NCBI GenBank assembly: GCA_015066745.1
Contig: SVNW01000021.1
Location: 1-47,465, forward strand
Direction: 5' to 3'
DNA: 47,465 bases
Source of the DNA: Ruminococcus sp.
GTDB lineage: Bacteria > Bacillota > Clostridia > Oscillospirales > Ruminococcaceae
The position numbers and the translations under genes are program-made. This document shows positions 18,141 through 27,536 of this stretch, piece by piece. The stretch's first letter is position 1, and every line of letters begins with the position of its first letter. The notes below the pieces were generated by a model that saw nothing but the letters and a program-made list of their open reading frames with translations, was not told the origin of the DNA and made no database searches.

Positions 18141-19448
18141 ATGATAAATTGCAGAAAAGAAACTGTAAAGCTTCTCAACAGAACATTTGCACAGGATGCG
18201 TATTCAAATATATTACTTGACAATGTATTTGCAGAAAATGAAATATCAGCTCAGGACAGAAAATTTATAACGACACTTTATTACGGAGTTGTCGAAAGAA
18301 AAATAACTCTTGACTATATTATTTCGTTCTACAGTACGAAGGGAATAAATAAACTTGATACGACGATACTCAATATCCTGAGAACAGGTTTGTATCAGAT
18401 AAAATATATGGATTCCGTTCCCGATAACGCCGCTGTAAACGAATCGGTAAAACTGGCAAGAAACTTCAGACTTGCCAGTGCATCGGGATTTGTAAATGCT
18501 GTACTCAGACGTTTTATAAGAGATGGCGCACAATTTAAAGAGCCGTCTGATGTAAGAGAAAAAATGTCAGTAATGTATTCGGTTGATACAAAAATAGCAG
18601 ATTTGATCTGTAAGGGATATGGAGAAAAATTTACAGAGATTTTTCTTGCAAGGTCACTTGAAAAAACGCCGGTATATTTAAGACGAAACAGTATAATGTG
18701 TGATGAGGACGCTTTTATCAAAGGTATGGGGAATATAAAGGTCACTCCTGAAAATAATATTCCTATGTGCTACAGGGCTGATTCGGGAAATCTTTTATAT
18801 ACCGATTCGTTTAAAAAAGGATATTTTCATGTTCAGGATATTTCTTCGCAGTTTTCATGCATGGCTCTTGCGCCAAAACCGGGAGAAACAGTACTGGATA
18901 TGTGTGCGGCACCCGGCGGAAAAACATTTACAATAGCACAGCTTATGAATGGTACCGGTGTTGTTCATGCTTTTGATATCCATAGTCACAGAGTAAAACT
19001 TATTGAAGACGGTGCAAAGCGTCTCGGACTTGAAAACATAAAGGCTACAGTCGGTGATGCATCTGTACATAACAGTGAATATGATGGTGCAGATAAAATA
19101 TTATGCGATGTTCCGTGTTCAGGTATAGGTGTTATACGTAAAAAACCCGAAATAAGATATAAAACTCCTGATGACTTTAAGGAATTGCCGTGTCTTCAAT
19201 ATAAAATTCTTGAAAATGCGTCAAAATATCTTAAACCGGGCGGAGAGCTTGTATATTCAACCTGTACACTAAATCGCAGTGAAAATGATGATGTAATAGA
19301 CAGATTTTTAAAAGAAAATGAAGATTTTGAAGGCGTTCCGTTTTTACAGGACTACGGAGAGCCGTTTGGCGGTTATAAAGTTACACTGGGTTCAGACAGT
19401 TTTAACAGCGATGGTTTCTTTATTTCTAAAATAAGAAGGAAAAGATAG
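18141..19448 (+). CDS. rsmB: 16S rRNA (cytosine-967-C5)-methyltransferase
   Basis: 435 residues. The N-terminal NusB-like RNA-binding domain (about 1-140) is followed by a Rossmann methyltransferase domain. The SAM motif DMCAAPGGKTF, the motif IV CDVPCSGIGVIRKKPEIR (with one catalytic Cys) and the motif VI VYSTCTLNRSEND (with the other) are present. It lies between fmt and rlmN as in most Firmicutes. The start ATG at 18141 has CAGGAAAG upstream. Confidence 0.96.
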   Translation: MINCRKETVKLLNRTFAQDAYSNILLDNVFAENEISAQDRKFITTLYYGVVERKITLDYIISFYSTKGINKLDTTILNILRTGLYQIKYMDSVPDNAAVNESVKLARNFRLASASGFVNAVLRRFIRDGAQFKEPSDVREKMSVMYSVDTKIADLICKGYGEKFTEIFLARSLEKTPVYLRRNSIMCDEDAFIKGMGNIKVTPENNIPMCYRADSGNLLYTDSFKKGYFHVQDISSQFSCMALAPKPGETVLDMCAAPGGKTFTIAQLMNGTGVVHAFDIHSHRVKLIEDGAKRLGLENIKATVGDASVHNSEYDGADKILCDVPCSGIGVIRKKPEIRYKTPDDFKELPCLQYKILENASKYLKPGGELVYSTCTLNRSENDDVIDRFLKENEDFEGVPFLQDYGEPFGGYKVTLGSDSFNSDGFFISKIRRKR

Positions 19449-19449
19449 T

Positions 19450-20514
19450 ATGACAGACAAGATAGATATACTTTCTCTTGACAGAAAAGAGCTTGAGGAA
19501 GTAATAGTTTCAGAATTGTCGGAAAAAAAATTTCGTGCTTTGCAGATATATGACTGGTTGCACGTAAAAAAAGTGACAGATTTTTCAGAAATGACTAATC
19601 TATCAGCCGATTTGAGAACAAAATTGAATAGTAGGTTTTGTATAAAACAACTAAATATCTTCAGAAAGCTTGAATCCGGTATAGATAATACGGTAAAATA
19701 TCTTTATGGGCTTGATGACGGTAATATTGTTGAGTCGGTTGTAATGGAGTACAGCTTTGGTTTATCAATATGTGTATCAACTCAGATAGGCTGTAAAATG
19801 GGGTGTGATTTTTGTGCCTCAACTATAGCCGGATATGTCAGAGATCTTACACCTTCGGAGATTTTACTTCAGAAATATGAAGCCGAACGTGATCTGGGCA
19901 AAAAAATATCAAGAATAGTGCTCATGGGAATAGGTGAACCACTTGATAATTATGAAAATGTTCTGAGGTTTATAAATCTGGTAACAGATGAAAAAGGCGA
20001 TGCACTCAGTCAGAGGCATATTACCTTATCAACCTGCGGAATAGTACCAATGATTTACAGACTAAGCGAAGAAGGTCTTAGTATAAATCTTGCGGTGTCA
20101 CTTCATAGCCCGTCAGACGAAGGAAGAAGCAGGATAATGCCCGTAAACAGAAAATACGGACTTTCCGAGCTTATACCTGCTTGCAGGGAATATGTAAACA
20201 AGACCGGCAGACGTATAACTTTTGAATACGCCGTTATAGAAAATGTAAATTCTTCTGCAAAAGAAGCTTGTCAGCTTGCATCGCTTTTGAAAGGTATGAT
20301 TTGTCATGTAAATCTTATCGGTGTAAACAATGTTAAAGAAAGAAGTTACAAATCAACTGCAAAGCACGTTGAAAAATTCAGAAATGAACTTGAAAAGCTG
20401 GGCGTAAATGCTACTATACGTAGAAAACTTGGAGCGGATATAGACGCTGCATGCGGTCAGCTGAGAAGAGAATTTGAAAAAACGAGAGGTGATATGTTTG
20501 AAGATAGTCAGTGA
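19450..20514 (+). CDS. rlmN: Dual-specificity 23S rRNA / tRNA adenine-C2 methyltransferase
   Basis: Radical-SAM enzyme that methylates A2503 of 23S rRNA and A37 of some tRNAs. 354 residues. The iron-sulphur motif CX3CX2C is CKMGCDFCAS. GIGEPLDNYENV and SLHSPSDEGRSRIMPVNRKY are family signatures, and the C-terminal ACGQL carries the methyl-carrying Cys. It starts one base after the rsmB stop, and its 3' end overlaps the prpC start by 17 bp. Confidence 0.97.
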   Translation: MTDKIDILSLDRKELEEVIVSELSEKKFRALQIYDWLHVKKVTDFSEMTNLSADLRTKLNSRFCIKQLNIFRKLESGIDNTVKYLYGLDDGNIVESVVMEYSFGLSICVSTQIGCKMGCDFCASTIAGYVRDLTPSEILLQKYEAERDLGKKISRIVLMGIGEPLDNYENVLRFINLVTDEKGDALSQRHITLSTCGIVPMIYRLSEEGLSINLAVSLHSPSDEGRSRIMPVNRKYGLSELIPACREYVNKTGRRITFEYAVIENVNSSAKEACQLASLLKGMICHVNLIGVNNVKERSYKSTAKHVEKFRNELEKLGVNATIRRKLGADIDAACGQLRREFEKTRGDMFEDSQ

Positions 20515-21229
20515 TTCGGATATCGGTTTATGTCGCAGTGAAAATCAGGATGTTGTAATGAGTGAAAAGATCAATGATTCTGTATTTGTAGTTGTTTGTG
20601 ATGGTATGGGCGGTGAGAATTCAGGACTGGATGCAAGCAGTATAACAGCAGAAGTTGTTCTTAACAAATTTATTGCAGGATATGATGATTCATTTTCTGC
20701 TAATAGTATAAGAAATCTTCTTATATCTTCACTGAACGTTGCAAATTCTATAGTGTATAATACTGCTAATGCAGAACCTGAAAAATACGGCATGGGTTCT
20801 ACCTGTGTGGCGGCATTTGTTGACTCTGCTACAGATACAGCACATATAGTGAATGTCGGTGATAGCAGAGCATATCTGTGCGGTGAGGATTTTATTACAC
20901 AGATCACAGTTGATCATTCATTTGTTCAGATGCTCATGGATCAGGGAAAAATTACTCAAAAGGAAAAAGAGGAACATCCTAAGAAAAATATGCTTATAAG
21001 AGCTGTGGGTGTTGAAAAAGATGTAGATGTGGATTATTTTGAGGTAACACTTTCAGGGGGAAGACTTCTTATGTGCACAGACGGACTTCATGGTTGCAGT
21101 AGCAATGATGAGATACTTGAAATTATAAATTCAGCTTCAGTTGAAGATGCTGTAAAAGGTTTGAAAGAACTTGCACTTGATAAGGGCGGACATGATAATG
21201 TTACTCTTGCAGTTATCGAAAATAGCTGA
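20498..21229 (+). CDS. prpC: PP2C-family Ser/Thr protein phosphatase
   Basis: Removes phosphate from proteins phosphorylated by the neighbouring PASTA kinases. I choose TTG at 20498 as start (MKIVSDSDIGLCRSENQD), with GAGAGGTGA eight bases upstream; a TTG at 20474 would add residues inside rlmN that the family lacks. The result is 243 residues, normal. Metal-binding motifs: RSENQD, VCDGMGGENSG, VGDSRAYL, LMCTDGLHG and GGHDNVTLAV. It pairs with prkC 43 bp downstream. Confidence 0.94.
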   Translation: MKIVSDSDIGLCRSENQDVVMSEKINDSVFVVVCDGMGGENSGLDASSITAEVVLNKFIAGYDDSFSANSIRNLLISSLNVANSIVYNTANAEPEKYGMGSTCVAAFVDSATDTAHIVNVGDSRAYLCGEDFITQITVDHSFVQMLMDQGKITQKEKEEHPKKNMLIRAVGVEKDVDVDYFEVTLSGGRLLMCTDGLHGCSSNDEILEIINSASVEDAVKGLKELALDKGGHDNVTLAVIENS

Positions 21230-21272
21230 TTGTTGATGTGAGAAAACTAATAAGTTCAGGAGTGTTGATCTG

Positions 21273-23528
21273 ATGGATATAAATATTGGGAAAAAGCTTG
21301 ACGGAAGGTATGAAATAGTTGAATCTATAGGTACCGGAGGAATGGCTGATGTATATAAGGCAAACGATGTAGTGGAAGGTACTGAAGTTGCAGTAAAAAT
21401 ACTTAAAAAGGAATATGCGGAAAACGAAGAATTTTTAAGGAGATTCAGAAATGAATCAAAAGCTATTGCAGTTCTTGCTCACCCTAACATCGTAAAAATA
21501 CTTGATGTAGGTTTTACTAATAAGATTCAGTATATTGTCATGGAGTATATAGACGGTATTACTCTTAAAGAGTTTATGGAGCAGGAAGGTATTCTTGAAT
21601 GGGATACTGCGTGTTACTTTGCTTCACAGATACTTAAAGCACTTCAGCATGCACATGACAGAGGAATAGTTCACAGGGACATAAAACCTCAGAATATTAT
21701 GCTTCTTACAGATGGAACTATCAAAGTCATGGACTTTGGTATAGCAAAGTTTGCAAGAGAAGAGGGGCTGACAACGACAGCTCAGGCAATAGGTTCTGTA
21801 CACTACATAAGTCCCGAACAGGCTCGCAGTGATGCTACTGATGAAAAGAGTGACATATATTCTGTAGGTATCGTACTTTACGAAATGCTTACAGGAACCA
21901 AACCTTTTGACAATAATAATCCTGTTTCAGTTGCTCTTATGCATATGCAGACAAAAGCAAAAAATCCTCGTGAAATTAATCCGGATATACCGAGAGGATT
22001 GGAAGAGATCATCTTAAAAGCTATAGAAAAAGAACCTTCAGACAGGTATCTGTGTGCTATTTCGATGATTGATGATATAGAGAGATTTAAACAGTTCCCC
22101 GGGGATACTTTTGGATATTATGAGGAGGAAGAAAATTTCATGGATTATGATAATAACAACAACAACGAAACAAATACGAAGTTTTTTAAGGCGTTAAATC
22201 CCGAAAAAAACAATGAGGTTGTCAGAAAAGCTACTATGACACAGATTCAGACAGATGATGATGAAACATATTATGAAGAGGAATATGTAGAAAAAAGATC
22301 AATGTTTGTGCCTATTCTTGCCGGTGTTGTTATAGTTTCTGTAATTATAGGCGTGTGTTTTGTATTTGGTTTGTTCTATAATTATTTCGGAGGCGGAAAC
22401 ACCGATAACAAAGAATTTGAAATACAGGACTATGTAGGTCTTAATTTTGAACAGGTAGTTTCAGAACATGGATACAGAATAAACTTTGTAAAGAAAAGCG
22501 ATGAATACAGTTCTGATTTTGAAAAGGGCGTTATAATGTCACAGAGTATAAGCCCCGGACAGACAGTAAAACCGCATGTACAGCTTGAAGTAATAGTCAG
22601 CAACGGACCGAAGATGAGAAAAGTAACTTCTGTAGACAGCAGTTTTACAGCTGAACAGGCTATGGCACGTCTTAATGAAGAAGGATTTGAAGTTCAGCAG
22701 AAGTATACATGGTCTGATGACGTTCCTGAAGGAAATGTTATAGAAACCTATCCTCCTGCAAATCAGGAGATGAAGGAAGGTTCTATGGTTATACTGGTTA
22801 TAAGCCGTGGACCTATGATAACAGAAGTCAGTGTTCCTGACCTTATGGGTAAGGAAGAGGCTGTGGCCAAGGAAATGCTTGAAGATCTTGAACTTGTTGT
22901 TGAAATCGCCATGGCAAACTCAACTGAACCTGAAGGAAGAGTTGTAAGACAGAGTCTTTCAGCAAATGAAAAAGTAAAGACAGGAACAGTTATTACTATA
23001 TATGTAAGTACAGGTCTTCCGCCGACGGCTACACAGAATATCGAGATCACATTCCCTGCAAATGCATCAGGATTGTTCACCTTCAAGGTTTATCTCGACG
23101 GTTCTCTTTATGCAGAAGAAGCAAATGTAGACCCTGCGTACACAACAAGAAAAACTCTTTCGATAACATCATCAGGTACAGAAAAAGATGTTACAGTTAT
23201 ACTTGTAAATCAGGCAAACGGACTTCAGGCAGAACTCGGAAGATACCAGTATTCATTTGATGAATCAAGAACAAGAAAGATCATTTCTGAAAGTATTCTC
23301 GAAGCATTCAAGAGTGTTGACGGTATAAAAGCAAACGTTACAACAGCAGTTACTACAGGTACAGGAACAGTAACCACAACTGCTTCATCAGCTGTTTCAA
23401 GTGAAACAACAACACCTGCACCGGAAACACCTGCACAGACAGAGCCACCGGTAGTAAGCAGTGAAGAACCTACTCCTTCTGCACCGGAAGAACCGGCAGT
23501 CACAGAAGCACCAGTAGCCGGTGAGTAA
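21273..23528 (+). CDS. prkC: PASTA-domain Ser/Thr protein kinase (first copy)
   Basis: 751 residues. Cytoplasmic kinase domain (about 1-275) with IGTGGMADVYK, the catalytic loop VHRDIKPQN near 133 and DFGIAKF near 154; SPEQA replaces the usual APE. An Asp/Glu/Asn-rich juxtamembrane stretch follows, then a single membrane helix (about 344-370) and three PASTA domains (about 385-585), which bind muropeptide or lipid II in studied homologues. After these comes a beta-rich domain (about 590-690) and a Thr/Pro/Glu-rich tail of about 60 residues that may be a wall-spanning stalk. It lies between prpC and rsgA as in Bacillus. Confidence 0.95.
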   Translation: MDINIGKKLDGRYEIVESIGTGGMADVYKANDVVEGTEVAVKILKKEYAENEEFLRRFRNESKAIAVLAHPNIVKILDVGFTNKIQYIVMEYIDGITLKEFMEQEGILEWDTACYFASQILKALQHAHDRGIVHRDIKPQNIMLLTDGTIKVMDFGIAKFAREEGLTTTAQAIGSVHYISPEQARSDATDEKSDIYSVGIVLYEMLTGTKPFDNNNPVSVALMHMQTKAKNPREINPDIPRGLEEIILKAIEKEPSDRYLCAISMIDDIERFKQFPGDTFGYYEEEENFMDYDNNNNNETNTKFFKALNPEKNNEVVRKATMTQIQTDDDETYYEEEYVEKRSMFVPILAGVVIVSVIIGVCFVFGLFYNYFGGGNTDNKEFEIQDYVGLNFEQVVSEHGYRINFVKKSDEYSSDFEKGVIMSQSISPGQTVKPHVQLEVIVSNGPKMRKVTSVDSSFTAEQAMARLNEEGFEVQQKYTWSDDVPEGNVIETYPPANQEMKEGSMVILVISRGPMITEVSVPDLMGKEEAVAKEMLEDLELVVEIAMANSTEPEGRVVRQSLSANEKVKTGTVITIYVSTGLPPTATQNIEITFPANASGLFTFKVYLDGSLYAEEANVDPAYTTRKTLSITSSGTEKDVTVILVNQANGLQAELGRYQYSFDESRTRKIISESILEAFKSVDGIKANVTTAVTTGTGTVTTTASSAVSSETTTPAPETPAQTEPPVVSSEEPTPSAPEEPAVTEAPVAGE

Positions 23529-23530
23529 TT

Positions 23531-24421
23531 ATGAGTGACGAAAAGAATATCAGAACAGGACTTATCGTAAAATCCATAGGGGGACTCTATTCAGTAGAGT
23601 CTCCTGATGGTATCTTATATGATTGTGTCCCAAGAGGAGTTTTCAGAAAAGATAAAAAGGTTCTTTGTGTAGGAGACAGGGTAAGTTTTAACGATGATAA
23701 AGTTATAACCGAGATCCATCAGAGAAAAAATTATCTGATAAGACCGCCTCTTGCAAATATGGATCAGCTTATTTTTGTGGTGTCAATGTGTGAGCCTTCA
23801 CCAAATCTTACACTGCTTGACAAATTTATTGCTATAGCCGAATATAAAAATATTGTTCCGGTTGTAGTTCTTACAAAAGTTGATCTTGACAGTTTTGAAA
23901 ATATTTTTTCTATATATACAAAAGCAGGAATAAAGATCCTCATAGTTGATTATGATGATATAAAAACAATACAGGCAGTCAAAGAATTGCTTAAAGGAAA
24001 AATAAGTGCCTTTACAGGTAATACAGGTGTCGGAAAATCAACTCTTCTCAATGCAATTGATGACAGATTTGGCATACCGACCGGTGAGATAAGCAAGAAA
24101 CTTGGAAGAGGAAAGCATACAACACGTCATGCTCAGTTATATAAACTTGACAACGGCGGATATATTGCAGATACTCCGGGTTTTTCTACGTTTGAAACTA
24201 ATAAATATGATATAATACAAAAAGAAAAACTAAGCGATTGTTTTGTTGAGTTTTCGGATTTTTCCGGGGAATGTATGTTTAAGGATTGTTCTCATACAAA
24301 GGAAAAAGGATGTGCCGTTGTTGAAGCGGTAAGAGAAGGTAAAATATCAGCGAGCAGGCACGAAAGCTATTGTCGTATGTACGAGGAAGCCAAAAACATA
24401 AAAGACTGGGAGCATCGATAA
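23531..24421 (+). CDS. rsgA: Small-subunit biogenesis GTPase RsgA
   Basis: Circularly permuted GTPase that helps mature the 30S subunit. 296 residues: N-terminal OB fold (about 1-70), then GTPase with the order TKVDL (G4), GNTGVGKSTLLNAI (G1) and DTPGF (G3), and a C-terminal zinc domain with C-x4-C-x-H-x6-C (CMFKDCSHTKEKGC). It starts two bases after prkC. In Bacillus the homologue is a PrkC substrate, which fits the linkage. Confidence 0.96.
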   Translation: MSDEKNIRTGLIVKSIGGLYSVESPDGILYDCVPRGVFRKDKKVLCVGDRVSFNDDKVITEIHQRKNYLIRPPLANMDQLIFVVSMCEPSPNLTLLDKFIAIAEYKNIVPVVVLTKVDLDSFENIFSIYTKAGIKILIVDYDDIKTIQAVKELLKGKISAFTGNTGVGKSTLLNAIDDRFGIPTGEISKKLGRGKHTTRHAQLYKLDNGGYIADTPGFSTFETNKYDIIQKEKLSDCFVEFSDFSGECMFKDCSHTKEKGCAVVEAVREGKISASRHESYCRMYEEAKNIKDWEHR

Positions 24422-24536
24422 TATTGATATATAACTACAGAAGATATCATTAAACGATATTATCCCGTGTCGTAAAGATCAGAAGGCTTGTTTTGGTTTT
24501 GATACGCTTGGGTCTGTAGAAGGAGAATAAAGCTGT

Positions 24537-26984
24537 ATGGATAAAAATATCGGAGTAATACTCGATGGAAGATATGAAGTTCAGAGGCGTATAGGTGTCG
24601 GCGGAATGGCCGATGTCTATAAAGCTTTTGATATTGAAGAAAGCAGAGAAGTTGCTGTAAAGATACTGAAAAATGAATTTATCAACAACGATGAATTTTT
24701 ACAGCGATTTAAAAATGAATCAAAGGCAGTTTCTATGCTTTCTCACCCGAATATTGTTAAGATACTCGATGTCGGATTTAATGAAGATCTGAGATATATA
24801 GTAATGGAGTATATTGACGGAATAACGCTCAGGGATTATATAGAAGCTGAGCAGAAGCTTGACTGGAAAGAGACTTCACACCTCATAATCCAGGTGCTTC
24901 GCGCATTACAGCATGCTCATGACAGGGGAATAATACATCGTGATATAAAACCTCAGAATATAATGATGTTTTCAGACGGAACTATCAAGGTGATGGATTT
25001 CGGAATAGCAAAGTTTACCTATGAACTTGGTATAACAGCTACAGCGCAGACAATAGGTTCAGTACATTATATCAGTCCTGAACAGGCAAGCGGTAAGACA
25101 ACAGACGGTAAGAGTGATATTTATTCAACAGGTATTCTTATGTATGAGATGCTTACCGGAAAGAAGCCGTTTGATACAGATAATCCTGTTACTGTAGCAC
25201 TTATGCAGATGAATGATAAGGCTGAACTTCCAAGAAATCTTAATCCTGATATTCCTGTAGGAATAGAGGAAATAGTTCTGAAAGCTATTGAAAAAGACCC
25301 GTCAGACAGATATCATAGCGCAAAAGAAATGATAAAGGATATCGAGCTTTTCAAAACATCGCCTGACATGGTCTTTGGATATGCTAAAAAAGAAGAAAAG
25401 CAGGAAGAAGAAAAAATAGCATATCAGGTAAATCCTGACGAATTTGAATATCAGGATCTGCTGGTAGAGTACGGAAATTATGCTCCTGTTGATTCGTCTG
25501 AGTTTGTTGATACTGATGAAGATGAGATAGAAGAGGCAAATTATTATATAGGTTCAAAAAAGACAGAGCATAACAACAGTTCTGAAAAGCAGTCTGCAAA
25601 TCATCAGCAGTCAGACGATAACGATGCAGACGACAGGAAAAATACCATACTTGTAAAGTTTTTTTCAGTTCTTACTGTAGTTGCGATGATAGCACTTGTT
25701 ATCGGAATATCATCGTTCATAAAAAGTATGTTACAGAAACCTGAAGAAAAAGTTGATGCATTACCTATGCCAAAACTTGTTCAGTATGATTATGACGATA
25801 TGCTTAACAAGTATGCCGGCAAACTGGATATAAAACTTGAAGGAAAACCGGTATATTCAACATATGTCGAGAATGCCATTGTATCACAGAGTATAGAGGC
25901 AGGAGTAGAAGTGCCTTTGGGTACGGTTGTATATGTAAAAGTGAGCAACGGAAAAAATATTTCTGTAGTGCCTGAGGTTGTCGGACTTTCTTCTGAAGAA
26001 GCGATAGCTCTTATAAACGAAAATGGTTTCAGTGTTGAACAGAAACAGGAATTTAACGAAGAAGTCGTTTATAATCGTGTAATACGTGTTACACCTGATC
26101 CGGGAACAGAGATGGAAGTTTCAAATATTGTAACTATCTATGTAAGTAAGGGTTCGCAGACAGATGCACGTATCGTTCCGAGTGTTGTCGGAAAGACAAA
26201 GGAAGAAGCTGTTAAACTTCTTGAAGGTTACGGTTTCTCAGTAAGCACAGAAGATAAAGATGATAAAGCTCCTGAAGGTCAGGTAATAAGTCAGAGTATT
26301 CCGGAAGGAACACTTGCAAATCCAAGTGAAAAGATCATTCTCCATATAAGTACAGGAAAGCCTCCTGTATCGGAGATACCGATAACAATAAAATATCCTG
26401 AACGTGCATATGGTCTTCTTAAGTTTACAGTATATCTTGATAACGAAGTTTATCTTGAACAGGAAAATGTAAATGTTGAAGAACTCGAATCTATAAAGTT
26501 TGACATATCAGGTTCAGAAAAGAAAACTGTAAAGATAGAAGTATTAAATCCTATAACAAATGCAACAGCTACTATAGGAACTTATAAGTTTGATTTTGAA
26601 GCCAAGAAATATGATGTGGAAAACGAAGATGTAAAAGCTGCTTTTGAAGCTATAGGTGCTATAAAGCCGGAAGAAACAACTACAGAAGCAACAACAACTA
26701 CTACCGTTGTTACCACAACAGAGGCTACTACAACAGAAGCGACTACAACTGAAATAGTAACACAGCCACCGGTTACCGAGACACCTGCACCGACAGAACC
26801 TCCGGTAACAGAACCGCCTGTTACAACAACAGAGCAGCCGGTCGTAACAGAACCTCCGGTATCTGATACGCCGACTCCTCCTTCATCGGAGGTAGTTTCT
26901 TCCGAACTTTCACCGCAGAGCAGTGAAAGTTCTGAGTCATCTTCTTTGGAAAATGGAGATGTTTCCGATGGACAGGTTTCATAA
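24537..26984 (+). CDS. PASTA-domain Ser/Thr protein kinase (second copy)
   Basis: 815 residues, a full paralogue of the kinase at 21273-23528. The kinase domain has IGVGGMADVYK, IHRDIKPQN and DFGIAKF, so it should be active. The juxtamembrane region (about 280-370) is longer and more acidic. One membrane helix lies near 376-400 and three PASTA domains near 412-610. The same extra beta-domain follows, then a Thr/Pro/Ser-rich tail of about 140 residues, longer than in the first copy. AAGGAG precedes the ATG. It occupies the place where Bacillus has rpe and thiN, between rsgA and spoVM. The 115-bp gap before it contains no clear terminator, so read-through from rsgA is likely. Confidence 0.93.
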   Translation: MDKNIGVILDGRYEVQRRIGVGGMADVYKAFDIEESREVAVKILKNEFINNDEFLQRFKNESKAVSMLSHPNIVKILDVGFNEDLRYIVMEYIDGITLRDYIEAEQKLDWKETSHLIIQVLRALQHAHDRGIIHRDIKPQNIMMFSDGTIKVMDFGIAKFTYELGITATAQTIGSVHYISPEQASGKTTDGKSDIYSTGILMYEMLTGKKPFDTDNPVTVALMQMNDKAELPRNLNPDIPVGIEEIVLKAIEKDPSDRYHSAKEMIKDIELFKTSPDMVFGYAKKEEKQEEEKIAYQVNPDEFEYQDLLVEYGNYAPVDSSEFVDTDEDEIEEANYYIGSKKTEHNNSSEKQSANHQQSDDNDADDRKNTILVKFFSVLTVVAMIALVIGISSFIKSMLQKPEEKVDALPMPKLVQYDYDDMLNKYAGKLDIKLEGKPVYSTYVENAIVSQSIEAGVEVPLGTVVYVKVSNGKNISVVPEVVGLSSEEAIALINENGFSVEQKQEFNEEVVYNRVIRVTPDPGTEMEVSNIVTIYVSKGSQTDARIVPSVVGKTKEEAVKLLEGYGFSVSTEDKDDKAPEGQVISQSIPEGTLANPSEKIILHISTGKPPVSEIPITIKYPERAYGLLKFTVYLDNEVYLEQENVNVEELESIKFDISGSEKKTVKIEVLNPITNATATIGTYKFDFEAKKYDVENEDVKAAFEAIGAIKPEETTTEATTTTTVVTTTEATTTEATTTEIVTQPPVTETPAPTEPPVTEPPVTTTEQPVVTEPPVSDTPTPPSSEVVSSELSPQSSESSESSSLENGDVSDGQVS

Positions 26985-27082
26985 CCTTGCAAAAAAATAT
27001 TAACCAAAAAAATTTCCCCGAATATAATATATTATCGGAATGATAAAATTACATAATCTGTATTTGTCGGGGGGATAGTGTT

Positions 27083-27169
27083 ATGAAAGTTGTTGTTATA
27101 AAGAGTCCGAAATTTCTTTCAACAGTTTTGAGAGTTATTTTTAAGATCAAAAAAGAAGATAATGAATAG
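27083..27169 (+). CDS. spoVM: Stage V sporulation protein SpoVM
   Basis: A 28-residue ORF, MKVVVIKSPKFLSTVLRV then IFKIKKEDNE. It matches the layout of B. subtilis SpoVM (26 residues, MKFYTIKLPKFLGG...): a short basic amphipathic helix with the invariant K-x-PKFL and a charged C-terminus. SpoVM sits on the convex forespore membrane and anchors the SpoIVA coat base. A GGGGGG ribosome site lies eight bases upstream. Its position after the prpC-prkC-rsgA group matches Bacillus, and a terminator follows at once. A motherly sigma-E promoter is expected upstream but I could not place one with confidence. Confidence 0.85.
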   Translation: MKVVVIKSPKFLSTVLRVIFKIKKEDNE

Positions 27170-27170
27170 C

Positions 27171-27216
27171 AAAATACCGTTGCAGGTCATCTGAAGATCT
27201 GTAGCGGTATTTTTTT
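27171..27216 (+). terminator. Terminator after spoVM
   Basis: Stem aataccgttgcag / ctgtagcggtatt followed by TTTTTT, starting two bases after the spoVM stop. It closes the long yicC-spoVM cluster. Confidence 0.9.
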
Positions 27217-27259
27217 ATATTTTGAAGAATATATATATTAGAGGAAATGGGGTGTAAAT

Positions 27260-27532
27260 ATGGATACAGAAAAGGAAAGTACAGCAGATAATTATACAGA
27301 GCTTATTATTGATGATTATGATGAGGCAGAAAAAAGTTATAGTTTGGAGATGCTTTCTTATGTCCAGTGTATGATTTGTCTTGTGATATTTCTTTTGCTT
27401 TGCGGTTTTCTGTTTGTTTATCCGGGACTCAGAGGAACTGTTGCGGATATGTTTGAAGAGATATCACATACAGGTCTGGCAAAAATTATCAAAGAAACGT
27501 TTTATGAGATAAAATCAATAGTCGGAAGATAG
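27260..27532 (+). CDS. Small single-pass membrane protein before the SpoIVFB-like protease
   Basis: 90 residues, no confident family. An acidic N-terminus (1-30) precedes one hydrophobic helix (about 34-56, YVQCMICLVIFLLLCGFLF), followed by a short extracytoplasmic amphipathic segment. It lies 4 bp before the M50 protease gene. In Bacilli and Clostridia that place belongs to SpoIVFA, an anchor and inhibitor with a membrane helix and an M23-like domain. This protein could be a reduced SpoIVFA-like partner lacking the M23 domain; this rests on position and topology only. Ribosome site GGGGTG. Confidence 0.65.
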   Translation: MDTEKESTADNYTELIIDDYDEAEKSYSLEMLSYVQCMICLVIFLLLCGFLFVYPGLRGTVADMFEEISHTGLAKIIKETFYEIKSIVGR

Positions 27533-27536
27533 CGTT

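Noticed and set aside
20474..20497. Longer prpC start at 20474
   Set aside because: TTG 20498 has GAGAGGTGA at the right distance and matches the usual N-terminus of the family.
27001..27075. Sigma-E promoter of spoVM
   Set aside because: Candidate boxes (aatata, gataaaat, cataatct) do not combine with correct spacing and consensus at the same time.
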